DNA of 64,000 nucleotides from Pseudomonas sp. GOM7. GTDB taxonomy: Bacteria; Pseudomonadota; Gammaproteobacteria; Pseudomonadales; Pseudomonadaceae. The notes below the pieces were generated by a model. That model did not search any database. It saw only the letters and a list, made by a program, of their open reading frames with translations, and was not told the DNA's origin. The translations under genes and the position numbers were made by a program. Position 1 is the stretch's first letter. Every line of letters begins with the position of its first letter. Positions 8,652-16,235 of this stretch are shown piece by piece. The stretch is from positions 5,360,935 through 5,424,934 of the forward strand of contig NZ_CP113519.1 in NCBI RefSeq assembly GCF_026723825.1. The letters are read 5' to 3'.

Positions 8652-9619
8652 CGGGCGAAGGCCTCCGGGTGCAGCGCCGCGGCCAGGGTCTCGATGGCGG
8701 CGGCGTTATCCAGGCTTGGTGTGACCGCCAGGTAGGGCAGCACCACGAAGCGTTTTTCACGGATCGCGGTGACGCCCTGCAGCGCCGGGTGCTGCAGGAG
8801 GAAGTCGCGCTTCTGCGCCGCCGTGCGCTCGCCGTAGTCGACGATCAGGATCACTTCGGGGTCTTCCTCGACCACCGCCTCCCAGCCCACCTTGATCCAA
8901 CTGCCGGCCACGCCATCCATCACGTTGCGCCCGCCGGACGCCTCGATCAGCGGCTGCGGCATGCCCTGGCGCCCGGCGCTGAAAGGCAGGTCTTCACCGC
9001 TGTCGTAGACGAACACCCGCGGGCGCGTCGGCTGCTCGCCCAGGCGTGCCTGCACCGCCGCCACCCGCGCCTGCATGCCCTGCACCAGCGCGTCGGCACG
9101 ATCCTCGACGGCGAAGATGCGGCCCAGGTTGCGCAAGTCGGTGTAGACATCGTCGAGGCTGGCGACGCGGCCCGGCATGACGTGGGCGCAGGACTCGCTC
9201 AGTTCGTACACCGGGATACCGAAGCGCGCCAGGCTGGCCGGCGTGACCTCGCCGCCGATGCGCATGCCGTAGTTCCAGCCGGCAAAGACGAAATCGGTGC
9301 CGGCACCCAGCAGGTTTTCCAACGAGGGGTAGCGCGCGGCCAGCTCGGGCAGGCCTTCGAGCTGCGCGCGCATGCTCGCATCGAGGGTCTTCCAGCCGCT
9401 GATGCCGGTATAGCCGGCCATGCGCTCCTTCAGGCCAAGGGCCAGGAGCATGGCGGTCATATTGACGTCATGGCTGACCGCGCGTTGCGGCGGCTGGTCG
9501 ATGCTCACCTGACGGTCGCAGCTAGTGACGGTGACGGCCCAGGCGGGGCTGGCCAGCAGCAGCGACGAGAGCACAAGCGTAGGTAGGAGCGGCTTCAGCC
9601 GCGAATGGCACAGACTCAT
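8648..9619 (-). CDS. BtuF/FecB-type periplasmic binding protein
   Basis: 323 residues from ATG 9619, which overlaps the TGA of the upstream ATPase gene by one base. A signal peptide spans about residues 1-28 (hydrophobic core LVLSSLLLASPAWA). The mature protein has the two-lobed helical-backbone binding fold of class III ABC importers, with AGTDFVFAGWNYG and WEAVVEEDPEVILIVDYG. Its basic n-region (SRLKPLLPT) is encoded by a REP palindrome, see 9583-9604. No lipobox is seen, so it is probably soluble in the periplasm. Substrate is inferred as corrinoid or cobalt complex from the riboswitch; iron-siderophore binding cannot be excluded. Confidence 0.9.
   Translation of the reverse strand: MSLCHSRLKPLLPTLVLSSLLLASPAWAVTVTSCDRQVSIDQPPQRAVSHDVNMTAMLLALGLKERMAGYTGISGWKTLDASMRAQLEGLPELAARYPSLENLLGAGTDFVFAGWNYGMRIGGEVTPASLARFGIPVYELSESCAHVMPGRVASLDDVYTDLRNLGRIFAVEDRADALVQGMQARVAAVQARLGEQPTRPRVFVYDSGEDLPFSAGRQGMPQPLIEASGGRNVMDGVAGSWIKVGWEAVVEEDPEVILIVDYGERTAAQKRDFLLQHPALQGVTAIREKRFVVLPYLAVTPSLDNAAAIETLAAALHPEAFAR
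9583..9604. repeat. REP palindrome inside the binding-protein signal peptide
   Basis: GTAGGAGCGGCTTC followed by AGCCGCGA, the standard Pseudomonas REP half, occupies codons about 6-13 of the binding-protein gene. In this frame it encodes SRLKPLLP, the positively charged start of the signal peptide. Confidence 0.8.
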
Positions 9620-10461
9620 CAGACTATCCAGGTAATACGCGGATAACCCGCCAGTGGATGGGTGTCGACCAGCGCCTGCACACCGAACACCTGCTGCAGC
9701 AGCTCGGCGCTGAGCACCTCGGCGGGCGTGCCAACGGCCACCAGGCGGCCCTGATCGATCACACACAGGCGGTCGCAGAAGGCCGCCGCCAGGTTGAGAT
9801 CGTGAAAGCTGGCCAAGGTCGCCAGCCCCAGCGATTTGATCTGCCGTAGCAGCTCGATCTGGTAGCGCGGGTCGAGGTGATTGGTCGGCTCGTCGAGGAT
9901 CAGCAGTTGCGGCTGCTGCACCAGGGCGCGGGCGAGCAAGGCGCGCTGCTTCTCGCCGCCGGACAGGCGGGCGAAATCCTGCTGCGCGTGCTCACTCAGG
10001 CCCACGCGTGCCAGCGCTTCATCAACCAGGCGTCGATCCTCGCCATCGTCGCCGTCAAACAGCCCCTTGTGTGGCGTGCGGCCCATGGCCGTCACCTCAT
10101 GTACGCGCAGACCGAAGTCCTGGGGGAATTCCTGCAGCACCACCGCCACGCGCTGCGCGCTCCAGCGCGGCGGACGTTGCCACAGCGCTTCCCCGCCCAG
10201 CTCGACGCTGCCGCTGCACGGTCGCTGGAAGCGATAGGCGCAGCGCAGCAGGCTGGTCTTGCCGCTGCCGTTGGGGCCGATCAGGCCGAGCAGTTCACCG
10301 TCGCCGATCTCCAGGTCGATGGCCTCGAGCAAGGCGCGCTGGCCGTCCGGCGACCAGGCCAGGTCTCGGATGCGCAAGCGCGGCTCGGGTGCCGCCGTGC
10401 GCTGGCTCGGCGGCGTCGAGAACAGACTGAAAGACCAGTCAGAGGTGCTAGTCACTGACAC
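9619..10461 (-). CDS. ABC importer ATP-binding subunit (BtuD/FecE type)
   Basis: 280 residues if translation starts at GTG 10461, which has GGAGAG five bases upstream; longer reading frames exist but overlap the receptor gene and lack this site. Walker A is GPNGSGKTS, the signature LSGGEKQR and Walker B LLILDEPTNHLDP, followed by the switch His in ASFHDLNLA. It drives import by the permease and binding protein encoded directly downstream. The coupling of all four genes (receptor, ATPase, binding protein, permease) suggests a single riboswitch-controlled transcript. The first ~25 residues are poorly conserved in appearance, so the start is the least certain part. Confidence 0.9.
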   Translation of the reverse strand: MSVTSTSDWSFSLFSTPPSQRTAAPEPRLRIRDLAWSPDGQRALLEAIDLEIGDGELLGLIGPNGSGKTSLLRCAYRFQRPCSGSVELGGEALWQRPPRWSAQRVAVVLQEFPQDFGLRVHEVTAMGRTPHKGLFDGDDGEDRRLVDEALARVGLSEHAQQDFARLSGGEKQRALLARALVQQPQLLILDEPTNHLDPRYQIELLRQIKSLGLATLASFHDLNLAAAFCDRLCVIDQGRLVAVGTPAEVLSAELLQQVFGVQALVDTHPLAGYPRITWIV

Positions 10462-10504
10462 GGAAACTCTCCACGCGCGACGCGCCGGCACAGGCACGCG
10501 CGCT

Positions 10505-12604
10505 TCAAAAGCGGTAATCCGCCGTGACGAACAGCGAACGCGGCGCGCCAAGGAACCATTGCTCGCCGTCACTGCTGGCGCTGGTGGCGTACTGGCGGTC
10601 GAACAGGTTATTCAACTCCAGACCCAGGCGCACGTCAGACAGCACCTGCCAGCCGATATTGGCATCGACCACGGTATAACCCGGCACCTTGGCGGTATTG
10701 GCCGTATCCACATAACGCGCATCGACGTAGCGCGCGCCAATGCCCGCCTCCACTCCACGGCCGAAATCCTTGTTCAACCACAGGTTGGCCGTACGCTTGG
10801 GCACGTCGACCGGGCGATTGCCGCTACGGTCGCCACCGCCCTCGACGAAGTTGTCGTACTCGGCACGGACGAAGGCAGCATTGGCCGACACCTGCCAGCC
10901 ACGCCCCAGCGCCAGTTCCAGGCTGGCTTCCAGGCCATCGGAGGATTGCTGGCCAATCTGCTCGGTGGGCGCAGTCGGCGTGGCGCGGCTGAGCAGCTTC
11001 TCCTTGACGATGTGGTAGGCGGCCAGCGTCCACTCGCCCTGCCCGTCCCAGAACAGTTGCTTGAGGCCGATCTCGGTCTGCTTCGCTTCACTCAGATCGA
11101 ACTGCTGCTGGCTCGGGTTGAGGGTTAGCAGGTTGCTTATCCCTTCGGTGCTGGTGGCGTACTGGCCATACAGCGACAGTTCCGGGGTCAGGGCGAAGAC
11201 CAGCCCGGCGCGCCAGTTGTCACCCGTGAGGCTGCGGTCGACGCGGCTGTCGTCGACCAGGTTGCTGCGCTCGAGGTGCACCTGATCGCGGCGCACGCCA
11301 GTAACCAGCGCCAGGCGTTCGGTGAGCTGAGTACGGTTCTCGGCGAACAGCGAGAACTGCCGGGCCAGGTTCAGCTCGCGCGGGCGGTAGCTGTCGGTGC
11401 TCTGGTAACTGCCGCCGCCGGACTGGCCGAGCGGCACGCTGTCGCTGAAGGTATTGCCGAAGTCATGGTGACGGGCGAAGCGGATATGGTTGTAGTCGAC
11501 GCCGACCAGGGTGCGGCTATCGAGGCCGAACAGGGCGTGATCGAGGCTGAAGCTCTGGCGGTCGCCGAGCTGCTCCTGGTTGTGCTTGATGCGCCAGAAA
11601 TCACCGCGCTCGACCCTATCGCCCGGCTGCCAGCGATAGGCCTCGCTGTTGCGCCAGTAGCGCCGGGTCTTGATGTAGTAGAGCTGGTTGTTGGCCGTCA
11701 GCGCCTCGTTGATACGCCAGTCAGTCACCAGGCGGGTGATCTGGTCGTTGTAGTGGATATCGGCGTTGGCGACGTTGTAGTTACGCTCGCGCAGGCTCTC
11801 GCGGAACTTGCCATCGACCAGCGGCGTGCCGAGGTAGCGCTCCGGGTGCTGCTCGCCCTGGTCATGGGACAGGGTGAAGCTCAGGTCTTCGCTGGCATCC
11901 CAGCGCAGTGCGGCGCTCAGCGCCAGGCTGTCGGAGTCGCCGCGGTCGACCCAACCGTTGCTAGCCTGCTGGTTGAGGTTGAAGCGATAGCTCAGCGCGT
12001 CGCTCAGCGAGCCGCCGCTGTCCAGCGCGGCCTGGCGGCGGTCGTCGCTGCCGTAGCCGAGGCGCAGGTGATTCTCCACCGGCCCAGCGAACGGTTTTTT
12101 CGGCACCACGTTGATCACCGCGCCGGTGGCGCCTTCGCCATATAGCACCGAAGCCGGGCCACGCAGTACGTCGATGCGTGCCACCGACCAGGTGTCCACC
12201 GGGAAGGTCACGGTGCCGGCACCCACGTATTGGCGGGTGCCGTCGTAGAGCTGCATGGTCGCCGAGTGGCCGGTGAAGCCACGCGCCGACAGCGCCGTGC
12301 CGCCATTGCCGGGGCTACCGATAAAGGTGATGCCGGGGGTGCGGGTAACCGCGTCCTGCACGCTGCGGTTGTTGCGCCCGCGCACTTCGGTGCCGCTCAG
12401 GCTGCTGGTGCTGGCCGGGGTTTGCAGGGCCGAAAGTTCCAGGCGCGAACCGCTGGTGGTGGGCGTGCGCAGATCGCTCTCGCCCTCCTCGGCGGCCTTG
12501 GCCTGGACATCGAGTTCGGGCAGATCGACAGCCTTGTCGGCCAGAGCCAGGCCGCTGAACAGCAGGGCCAGTGGCCAGGTGCAATGAAGAGCGGGGTTTC
12601 GCAC
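10505..12604 (-). CDS. TonB-dependent receptor, siderophore-receptor type, riboswitch-linked
   Basis: 699 residues from GTG 12604, chosen because GGAAG lies seven bases upstream and the product starts with a signal peptide (to about ALA, residue 21). The plug domain (VQDAVTRTPGITF, LRGPASVLYGEGATGAVINVV) and the C-terminal beta-barrel ending in the aromatic residue F are complete. By sequence the protein looks like a ferric-siderophore receptor rather than BtuB, which is shorter. A cobalamin riboswitch 277 bp upstream and the co-directional importer argue for a corrinoid or cobalt substrate. A Zur-like palindrome at 12652 may add zinc control. Confidence 0.92.
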   Translation of the reverse strand: MRNPALHCTWPLALLFSGLALADKAVDLPELDVQAKAAEEGESDLRTPTTSGSRLELSALQTPASTSSLSGTEVRGRNNRSVQDAVTRTPGITFIGSPGNGGTALSARGFTGHSATMQLYDGTRQYVGAGTVTFPVDTWSVARIDVLRGPASVLYGEGATGAVINVVPKKPFAGPVENHLRLGYGSDDRRQAALDSGGSLSDALSYRFNLNQQASNGWVDRGDSDSLALSAALRWDASEDLSFTLSHDQGEQHPERYLGTPLVDGKFRESLRERNYNVANADIHYNDQITRLVTDWRINEALTANNQLYYIKTRRYWRNSEAYRWQPGDRVERGDFWRIKHNQEQLGDRQSFSLDHALFGLDSRTLVGVDYNHIRFARHHDFGNTFSDSVPLGQSGGGSYQSTDSYRPRELNLARQFSLFAENRTQLTERLALVTGVRRDQVHLERSNLVDDSRVDRSLTGDNWRAGLVFALTPELSLYGQYATSTEGISNLLTLNPSQQQFDLSEAKQTEIGLKQLFWDGQGEWTLAAYHIVKEKLLSRATPTAPTEQIGQQSSDGLEASLELALGRGWQVSANAAFVRAEYDNFVEGGGDRSGNRPVDVPKRTANLWLNKDFGRGVEAGIGARYVDARYVDTANTAKVPGYTVVDANIGWQVLSDVRLGLELNNLFDRQYATSASSDGEQWFLGAPRSLFVTADYRF

Positions 12605-12651
12605 GGCAGAGCTTCCGTTGTTGCGCGGGGGATCGAGGCTTGAAATGCAAG

Positions 12652-12666
12652 TGTTATAACATAACA
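12652..12666. promoter_or_regulatory. Zur-like operator palindrome
   Basis: TGTTATAACATAACA contains the perfect 5-3-5 palindrome GTTAT-AAC-ATAAC. This fits GTTATRNYATAAC, the zinc-uptake-regulator box as recalled from gammaproteobacteria. It is centred about 55 bp upstream of the receptor start codon and downstream of the riboswitch, where an internal promoter could lie. No protein-binding evidence exists. Confidence 0.5.
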
Positions 12667-12880
12667 TTATCGATCCCCGCAGCCTGGGATACAGTCGAAC
12701 GGGGCCCGTGGCCGAACCGGCCAGAAAGGTTTTTTTGATGCGGAAATGGCGCGCCATATTGCTTCCATCGCAAAGAGAAAAGGCACGGCAATCCGATGGA
12801 AATGCGCAACAGCAGACAGGAGCGCGAACGCGCCCTACTGGAGTCAACGCCCGCCCACCGCGGGTTGCCAGACATAACGA

Positions 12881-13049
12881 CTCCAGGCCGGTCTCCGGGC
12901 TTGCGAGGGTCATGAGCGCATCACCTTCCCATGCGCGGGGCGCACAGTGGCGTATCGATACGGTCGCTCGCTTACCGTTGCGGGGGCAGCGTCGGACTTC
13001 AACCGACTTCCCGTTTCACCTTGCGCGCGGCGGCGCAAGACACCTGAAG
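12881..13049 (-). ncRNA. Cobalamin riboswitch upstream of TonB receptor
   Basis: On the minus strand the RNA shows closing helix P1 (CTTCAGG at 13049-13043 with CCTGGAG at 12887-12881), GGGAAGTCGG, the B12-box-like CTGCCCCCGCAACGGTAA and GGGAAGG near the 3' part, then GGAGACCGG. These are the conserved elements of the AdoCbl riboswitch. It should reduce receptor/importer expression when cobalamin is plentiful. Apart from this and the Zur-like box, the 12605-13155 gap holds only a GTAGGGTGG repeat. Confidence 0.92.
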
Positions 13050-13118
13050 CGGGGCGGATATGACCACCCGCCTCCGTTCAAGTCAAGGCGCGGGGGCAAT
13101 TGTGGGTTGGACTCAGAC

Positions 13119-13148
13119 GTAGGGTGGACAACGCGCAGCTTGTCCACC
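13119..13148. repeat. GTAGGGTGGACAA palindrome, single copy
   Basis: GTAGGGTGGACAA pairs partly with TTGTCCACC across a short loop, immediately downstream of the ferredoxin-like gene. Nearly the same sequence lies at 29981-30011 downstream of another gene, so this is an interspersed family and not a gene-specific terminator. Confidence 0.65.
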
Positions 13149-13155
13149 ATGGCGG

Positions 13156-13854
13156 CTAGTTGCCGCCCTGCTCATCGATCCGCAACTCCGGCAATGCCCT
13201 GCCCGCCACCAACCGCTCATCGACCAGGCGAATCACCGCCGCCTCGTCCTTGATGCCATACCACTCACCCTGTGGATAAAGGCTCGCGGTCGGCCCCAGG
13301 TCGCAGGGGAACTGGCACTGGCTGCGGGTGATATGTACCCCACCCGCGCATTCCAGCTTGCCGGCGGCCTTGAGCCGCTGGCGCAGGGTTTTCCACAGGC
13401 CCAGCGCGCCCTTGCGCGTGCAGCGTGGGCCGTTGCACAGCAGCAGGCGCTGCGCATGCGGCGGAATCTGCGACCAGGCGTGGTGCTCAGGCACGGGCGG
13501 CACGTCGCTACAGGGCAGATGCGTTTCGCGATGCTCCAGCAGCACGCTGAGGCCATCGAGCCATGCATCTTCCATGGCCGTGCAGACCACGAACACCTGC
13601 GCCCCGTCACCGCGCTCGGCGATGCGTTCGCGCAGCCAGTCGCGGTGAGCGGCATCGGCGCGCGGCTCCAGATCCACCACCAGCACGGGCCGTGGCGCAT
13701 CGATGATGGCCTGCCAGAAACCCTCCTGCTCCGTGTCGTGCAGATGTGCTTCACCCAGCAGCGCGGCGATGCGTGCCTGCAAGCGCTCGGACGTGGCGCC
13801 ACGCCCCAGGCCGGGGCCGATGAACAGGATGCGGGCGTAGGGGGCTTGGCTCAT
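13156..13854 (-). CDS. (2Fe-2S) ferredoxin-like protein of the cob cluster
   Basis: 232 residues from ATG 13854, with GGAG six bases upstream. The N-terminal half (ILFIGPGLGRGATSERLQ) resembles a CbiX/chelatase-like fold. The C-terminal part has the thioredoxin-like ferredoxin pattern LLLCNGPRCTRKGA followed by SQCQFPCDLGPTA, giving the four Cys expected for a 2Fe-2S cluster. Such two-part proteins are found beside cobalamin genes in pseudomonads but have no demonstrated reaction; cobalt reduction or chelation is only a guess. It is the last gene of a cobL-cobK run and is separated from cobK by a GTAGGGTGG repeat. Confidence 0.8.
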   Translation of the reverse strand: MSQAPYARILFIGPGLGRGATSERLQARIAALLGEAHLHDTEQEGFWQAIIDAPRPVLVVDLEPRADAAHRDWLRERIAERGDGAQVFVVCTAMEDAWLDGLSVLLEHRETHLPCSDVPPVPEHHAWSQIPPHAQRLLLCNGPRCTRKGALGLWKTLRQRLKAAGKLECAGGVHITRSQCQFPCDLGPTASLYPQGEWYGIKDEAAVIRLVDERLVAGRALPELRIDEQGGN

Positions 13855-13898
13855 GAGGGTCTCCAAAAGGGCCGGCAGTCTAGCAGCGCGTGTAGCGT

Positions 13899-13964
13899 GT
13901 AGGGTGGACGTCGCTTTTCACGTCCACCAAAGCGGTGGATCGATAAAGCGCGATCCACCCTACG
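13899..13964. repeat. GTAGGGTGGA...TCCACCCTAC inverted repeat
   Basis: Outer arms GTAGGGTGGA and TCCACCCTAC flank an inner GTGGA/TCCAC pair, so the transcript can form a long hairpin. The right arm overlaps the end of cobK and supplies its TAG stop (13962-13960). Same family as 4531, 13119, 18913 and 29981. Confidence 0.78.
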
Positions 13965-14688
13965 CGGCTAATTCGACTAGCGCCTCCCACAGGGAATCCA
14001 GTTCCGCGAACTGGCGCGTGACCACCGGCAACTCGGGCCGACGCAGCAGCAGCACCGGCAAGCCCAGCTCGCGCGCCACCTGCAGCTTGGGTTCGGTGGA
14101 AGCGCTGCCGCTGTTCTTGCTCACCAGCACGTCGCAGCGGATGCGGGCGAACAGCGCGCGTTCCTCGTCCAGGGAGAACGGCCCGCGCGCACCGATGATC
14201 TCGGCGCGCGGTGGTGCCGGCTCGGTCTGCAGGCAGCGCACCGTCCAGTGCTGGTGTTCGGGGATCTCGTGCAAGTGCGCCAGCGGCTCGCGCCCGGAGG
14301 TGAAGAATGGCCGTTGGAACGGCACCAGCGCGCGGGTCAACTCACCCCAGCCGTCCACCTCGCGCCAGTCGTCATCCGCGCCGGGCTGCCAGCCAGGGCG
14401 ACGCAGCGCCCAGCAGGGCACGCCCGCCACTTCTGCAGCGCGGGCGGCGTTATGGCTGATCTGTGCGGCGTAGGGGTGGGTCAGATCCAGCAGCAGCTCG
14501 ATGCCTTCATCGGCGATAAAGGCGGCCAGCCCTTCGGCGCCGCCGAAACCGCCGACGCGCACGCGGCAGGCCAGGTCATCCGGCACGCGTCCCAGACCGG
14601 CCAGGCTGTACACCGTCTCCGGCCCCAGCCGACGCGCCAGGCGCAGCGCCTCGGTGGTGCCACCGAGCAACAGGATGCGCACACTCAC
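13960..14688 (-). CDS. cobK: Precorrin-6A reductase
   Basis: 242 residues, normal for CobK. The N terminus has the dinucleotide-binding sequence ILLLGGTTEALRLARRL, and the centre has LLLDLTHPYAAQISHNA, a strong family signature. It reduces precorrin-6A to precorrin-6B with NADPH in the aerobic pathway. ATGA overlap with the cobL stop shows tight coupling. The last codons run into a GTAGGGTGG repeat that provides the TAG. Confidence 0.96.
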   Translation of the reverse strand: MSVRILLLGGTTEALRLARRLGPETVYSLAGLGRVPDDLACRVRVGGFGGAEGLAAFIADEGIELLLDLTHPYAAQISHNAARAAEVAGVPCWALRRPGWQPGADDDWREVDGWGELTRALVPFQRPFFTSGREPLAHLHEIPEHQHWTVRCLQTEPAPPRAEIIGARGPFSLDEERALFARIRCDVLVSKNSGSASTEPKLQVARELGLPVLLLRRPELPVVTRQFAELDSLWEALVELAA

Positions 14689-15887
14689 GGCTTGCGCACC
14701 ATCAGCAGGGTGATCGGCAGCGCCGCACGCCAGGTGTCGAAGCCGCCCAGAGGCTGCGCCTGCGCCACGCTCAAGCGCAACAGTTCACCACCCTGGCGTT
14801 CACGGAAGGCCACCAGCGCCGCCTCGCTCTGAAGGGTCACGGCATTGGCCAGCAGGCGCCCACCCGGCTTGAGCGCGGCCCAGCAGTCATCCAGCACGCC
14901 GGGCACGGTAACGCCACCGCCGATAAAGATGGCATCCGGCGCCGGCAGCCCGACCAGCGCCTCGGGCGCATGCCCGGCGACCAGTTGCAGCCCGGGTACG
15001 CCAAGGGTGTCGCGGTTATGGCGGATATGCGCCTGGCGCCCTTCATTGGCCTCGATGGCGATGGCGCGGCAGGCCGGGTGCGCGCGCATCCATTCGATGC
15101 CGATGGAGCCACAACCGGCGCCGACGTCCCAGAGCAACTGGCCGGGCAGCGGCGCCAGGCGCGCCAGGGTGACCGCGCGCACGTCACGCTTGGTCAGTTG
15201 CCCGTCGTGGCGGTAGGCCTCGTCCGGCAGGCCGCAGGTCGGCGGCAGCAGTTGCGCACCGGCGTCGGCCAGGCATTCCACGGCCAGCAGATTGAGGTCG
15301 GCGCCGCGCGGCAGGCTCCAGCTTTCGGCCAGGCCCTCGATGCGCCGCTCATCCGGCCCACCGAGGTGTTCCAGCAGGCTCAGGCGACTGGCGCCGAAAC
15401 CGCGCGCACGCAGTGCTTCAGCGACCTGCGCGGGCGTCTCGCCATCGGCGCTCAATACCAGCAGACGCACGCCGGGAAACAGCTTGCCGTTAAGCGTGGC
15501 CAGCGGCCGCCCCACCAGCGACAGCACCTCCACCTCCTGCAGCGGCCAACCCAGGCGCGCCACAGCCAGTGACACAGAAGAAGGAGCCGGCAGCACCAAC
15601 AGCTCATCGGCCGGCACCTGACGCGCCAGACTGGCGCCGACGCCGTAGAACATCGGGTCGCCACTGGCCAGCACGCAAACCGCCTCACCACGCCGCGTCA
15701 GTAGCGGCTCAAGGTCGAAGGGGCTGGGCCAGGTTTCCCGCGCACCGCTGATGCACGGCGGCAGCAGCGCCAGTTGCCGTGGCGCACCGACAATGCGCGT
15801 GGCTGCCAGCAGGGCACGGCGCGCGGCCTTGCCGAGGCCGGGATAGCCGTCTTCGCCGATGCCCACCAGGGTCAACCAGGGTTTCAT
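14685..15887 (-). CDS. cobL: Precorrin-6Y C5,15-methyltransferase (decarboxylating)
   Basis: 400 residues from ATG 15887, with GAGGA six bases upstream. It is a two-domain enzyme. The CbiE-like N-terminal methyltransferase (LTLVGIGEDGYPGL, ASGDPMFYGVGASL) takes about residues 1-200. A CbiT-like C-terminal domain (LLWDVGAGCGSIGIEW) methylates C15 and decarboxylates the C12 acetate. Together they convert precorrin-6B to precorrin-8. First gene of the minus-strand cobL-cobK-ferredoxin run and divergent from the riboswitch-led cobG run; the 70-bp gap must hold its promoter. Confidence 0.96.
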   Translation of the reverse strand: MKPWLTLVGIGEDGYPGLGKAARRALLAATRIVGAPRQLALLPPCISGARETWPSPFDLEPLLTRRGEAVCVLASGDPMFYGVGASLARQVPADELLVLPAPSSVSLAVARLGWPLQEVEVLSLVGRPLATLNGKLFPGVRLLVLSADGETPAQVAEALRARGFGASRLSLLEHLGGPDERRIEGLAESWSLPRGADLNLLAVECLADAGAQLLPPTCGLPDEAYRHDGQLTKRDVRAVTLARLAPLPGQLLWDVGAGCGSIGIEWMRAHPACRAIAIEANEGRQAHIRHNRDTLGVPGLQLVAGHAPEALVGLPAPDAIFIGGGVTVPGVLDDCWAALKPGGRLLANAVTLQSEAALVAFRERQGGELLRLSVAQAQPLGGFDTWRAALPITLLMVRKP

Positions 15888-15957
15888 CCGATGTCCTCGC
15901 ACAGGCCCGACGGAGCGCCTGTCCGCGCTCCGGGCAAAGCGGGCATAATACAGCCTT

Positions 15958-16125
15958 CGTCGGTGCCCTTGAGTCCATACGACTCAGCAGCGGGCCTAAG
16001 AGGGAACACGGTAAAACCGTGGCTGCCCCCGCAACTGTAAACAGCGAGTCTGCCGCAACCGCGCCACTGGATTCCCGGGAAGGCCGCGACGGACCAAGAC
16101 CTGTCAGCCAGGAGACCTGCCGACG
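15958..16125 (+). ncRNA. Cobalamin riboswitch upstream of cobG
   Basis: P1 is CGTCGG (15958-15963) with CCGACG (16120-16125). Between them lie GAGGGAACACGG, GTGGCTGCCCCCGCAACTG (the B12 box region), CCACTGG, CGGGAAGGC and CAGGAGACC, all conserved AdoCbl riboswitch elements. It leads the plus-strand cobG-cobH-cobI run. No separate gene is seen in 15888-16235. Confidence 0.95.
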
Positions 16126-16235
16126 AACGCTGGTCGCGAGTGCCAACATCGGGCGGGGTGTACCGATGCCATGGAATCCCCCCGTGGGTGGATTTCGCTG
16201 GTTCGGTCGCCGCGTCGTTAGCCACAGGTGACCCT

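Noticed and set aside
10505..12604. BtuB assignment for the riboswitch-linked receptor
   Set aside because: Length and plug sequence resemble siderophore receptors; substrate left open.
12605..12913. N-terminal extension of the TonB receptor frame up to 12913
   Set aside because: It runs through the riboswitch and has no signal peptide; GTG 12604 gives a normal exported receptor.
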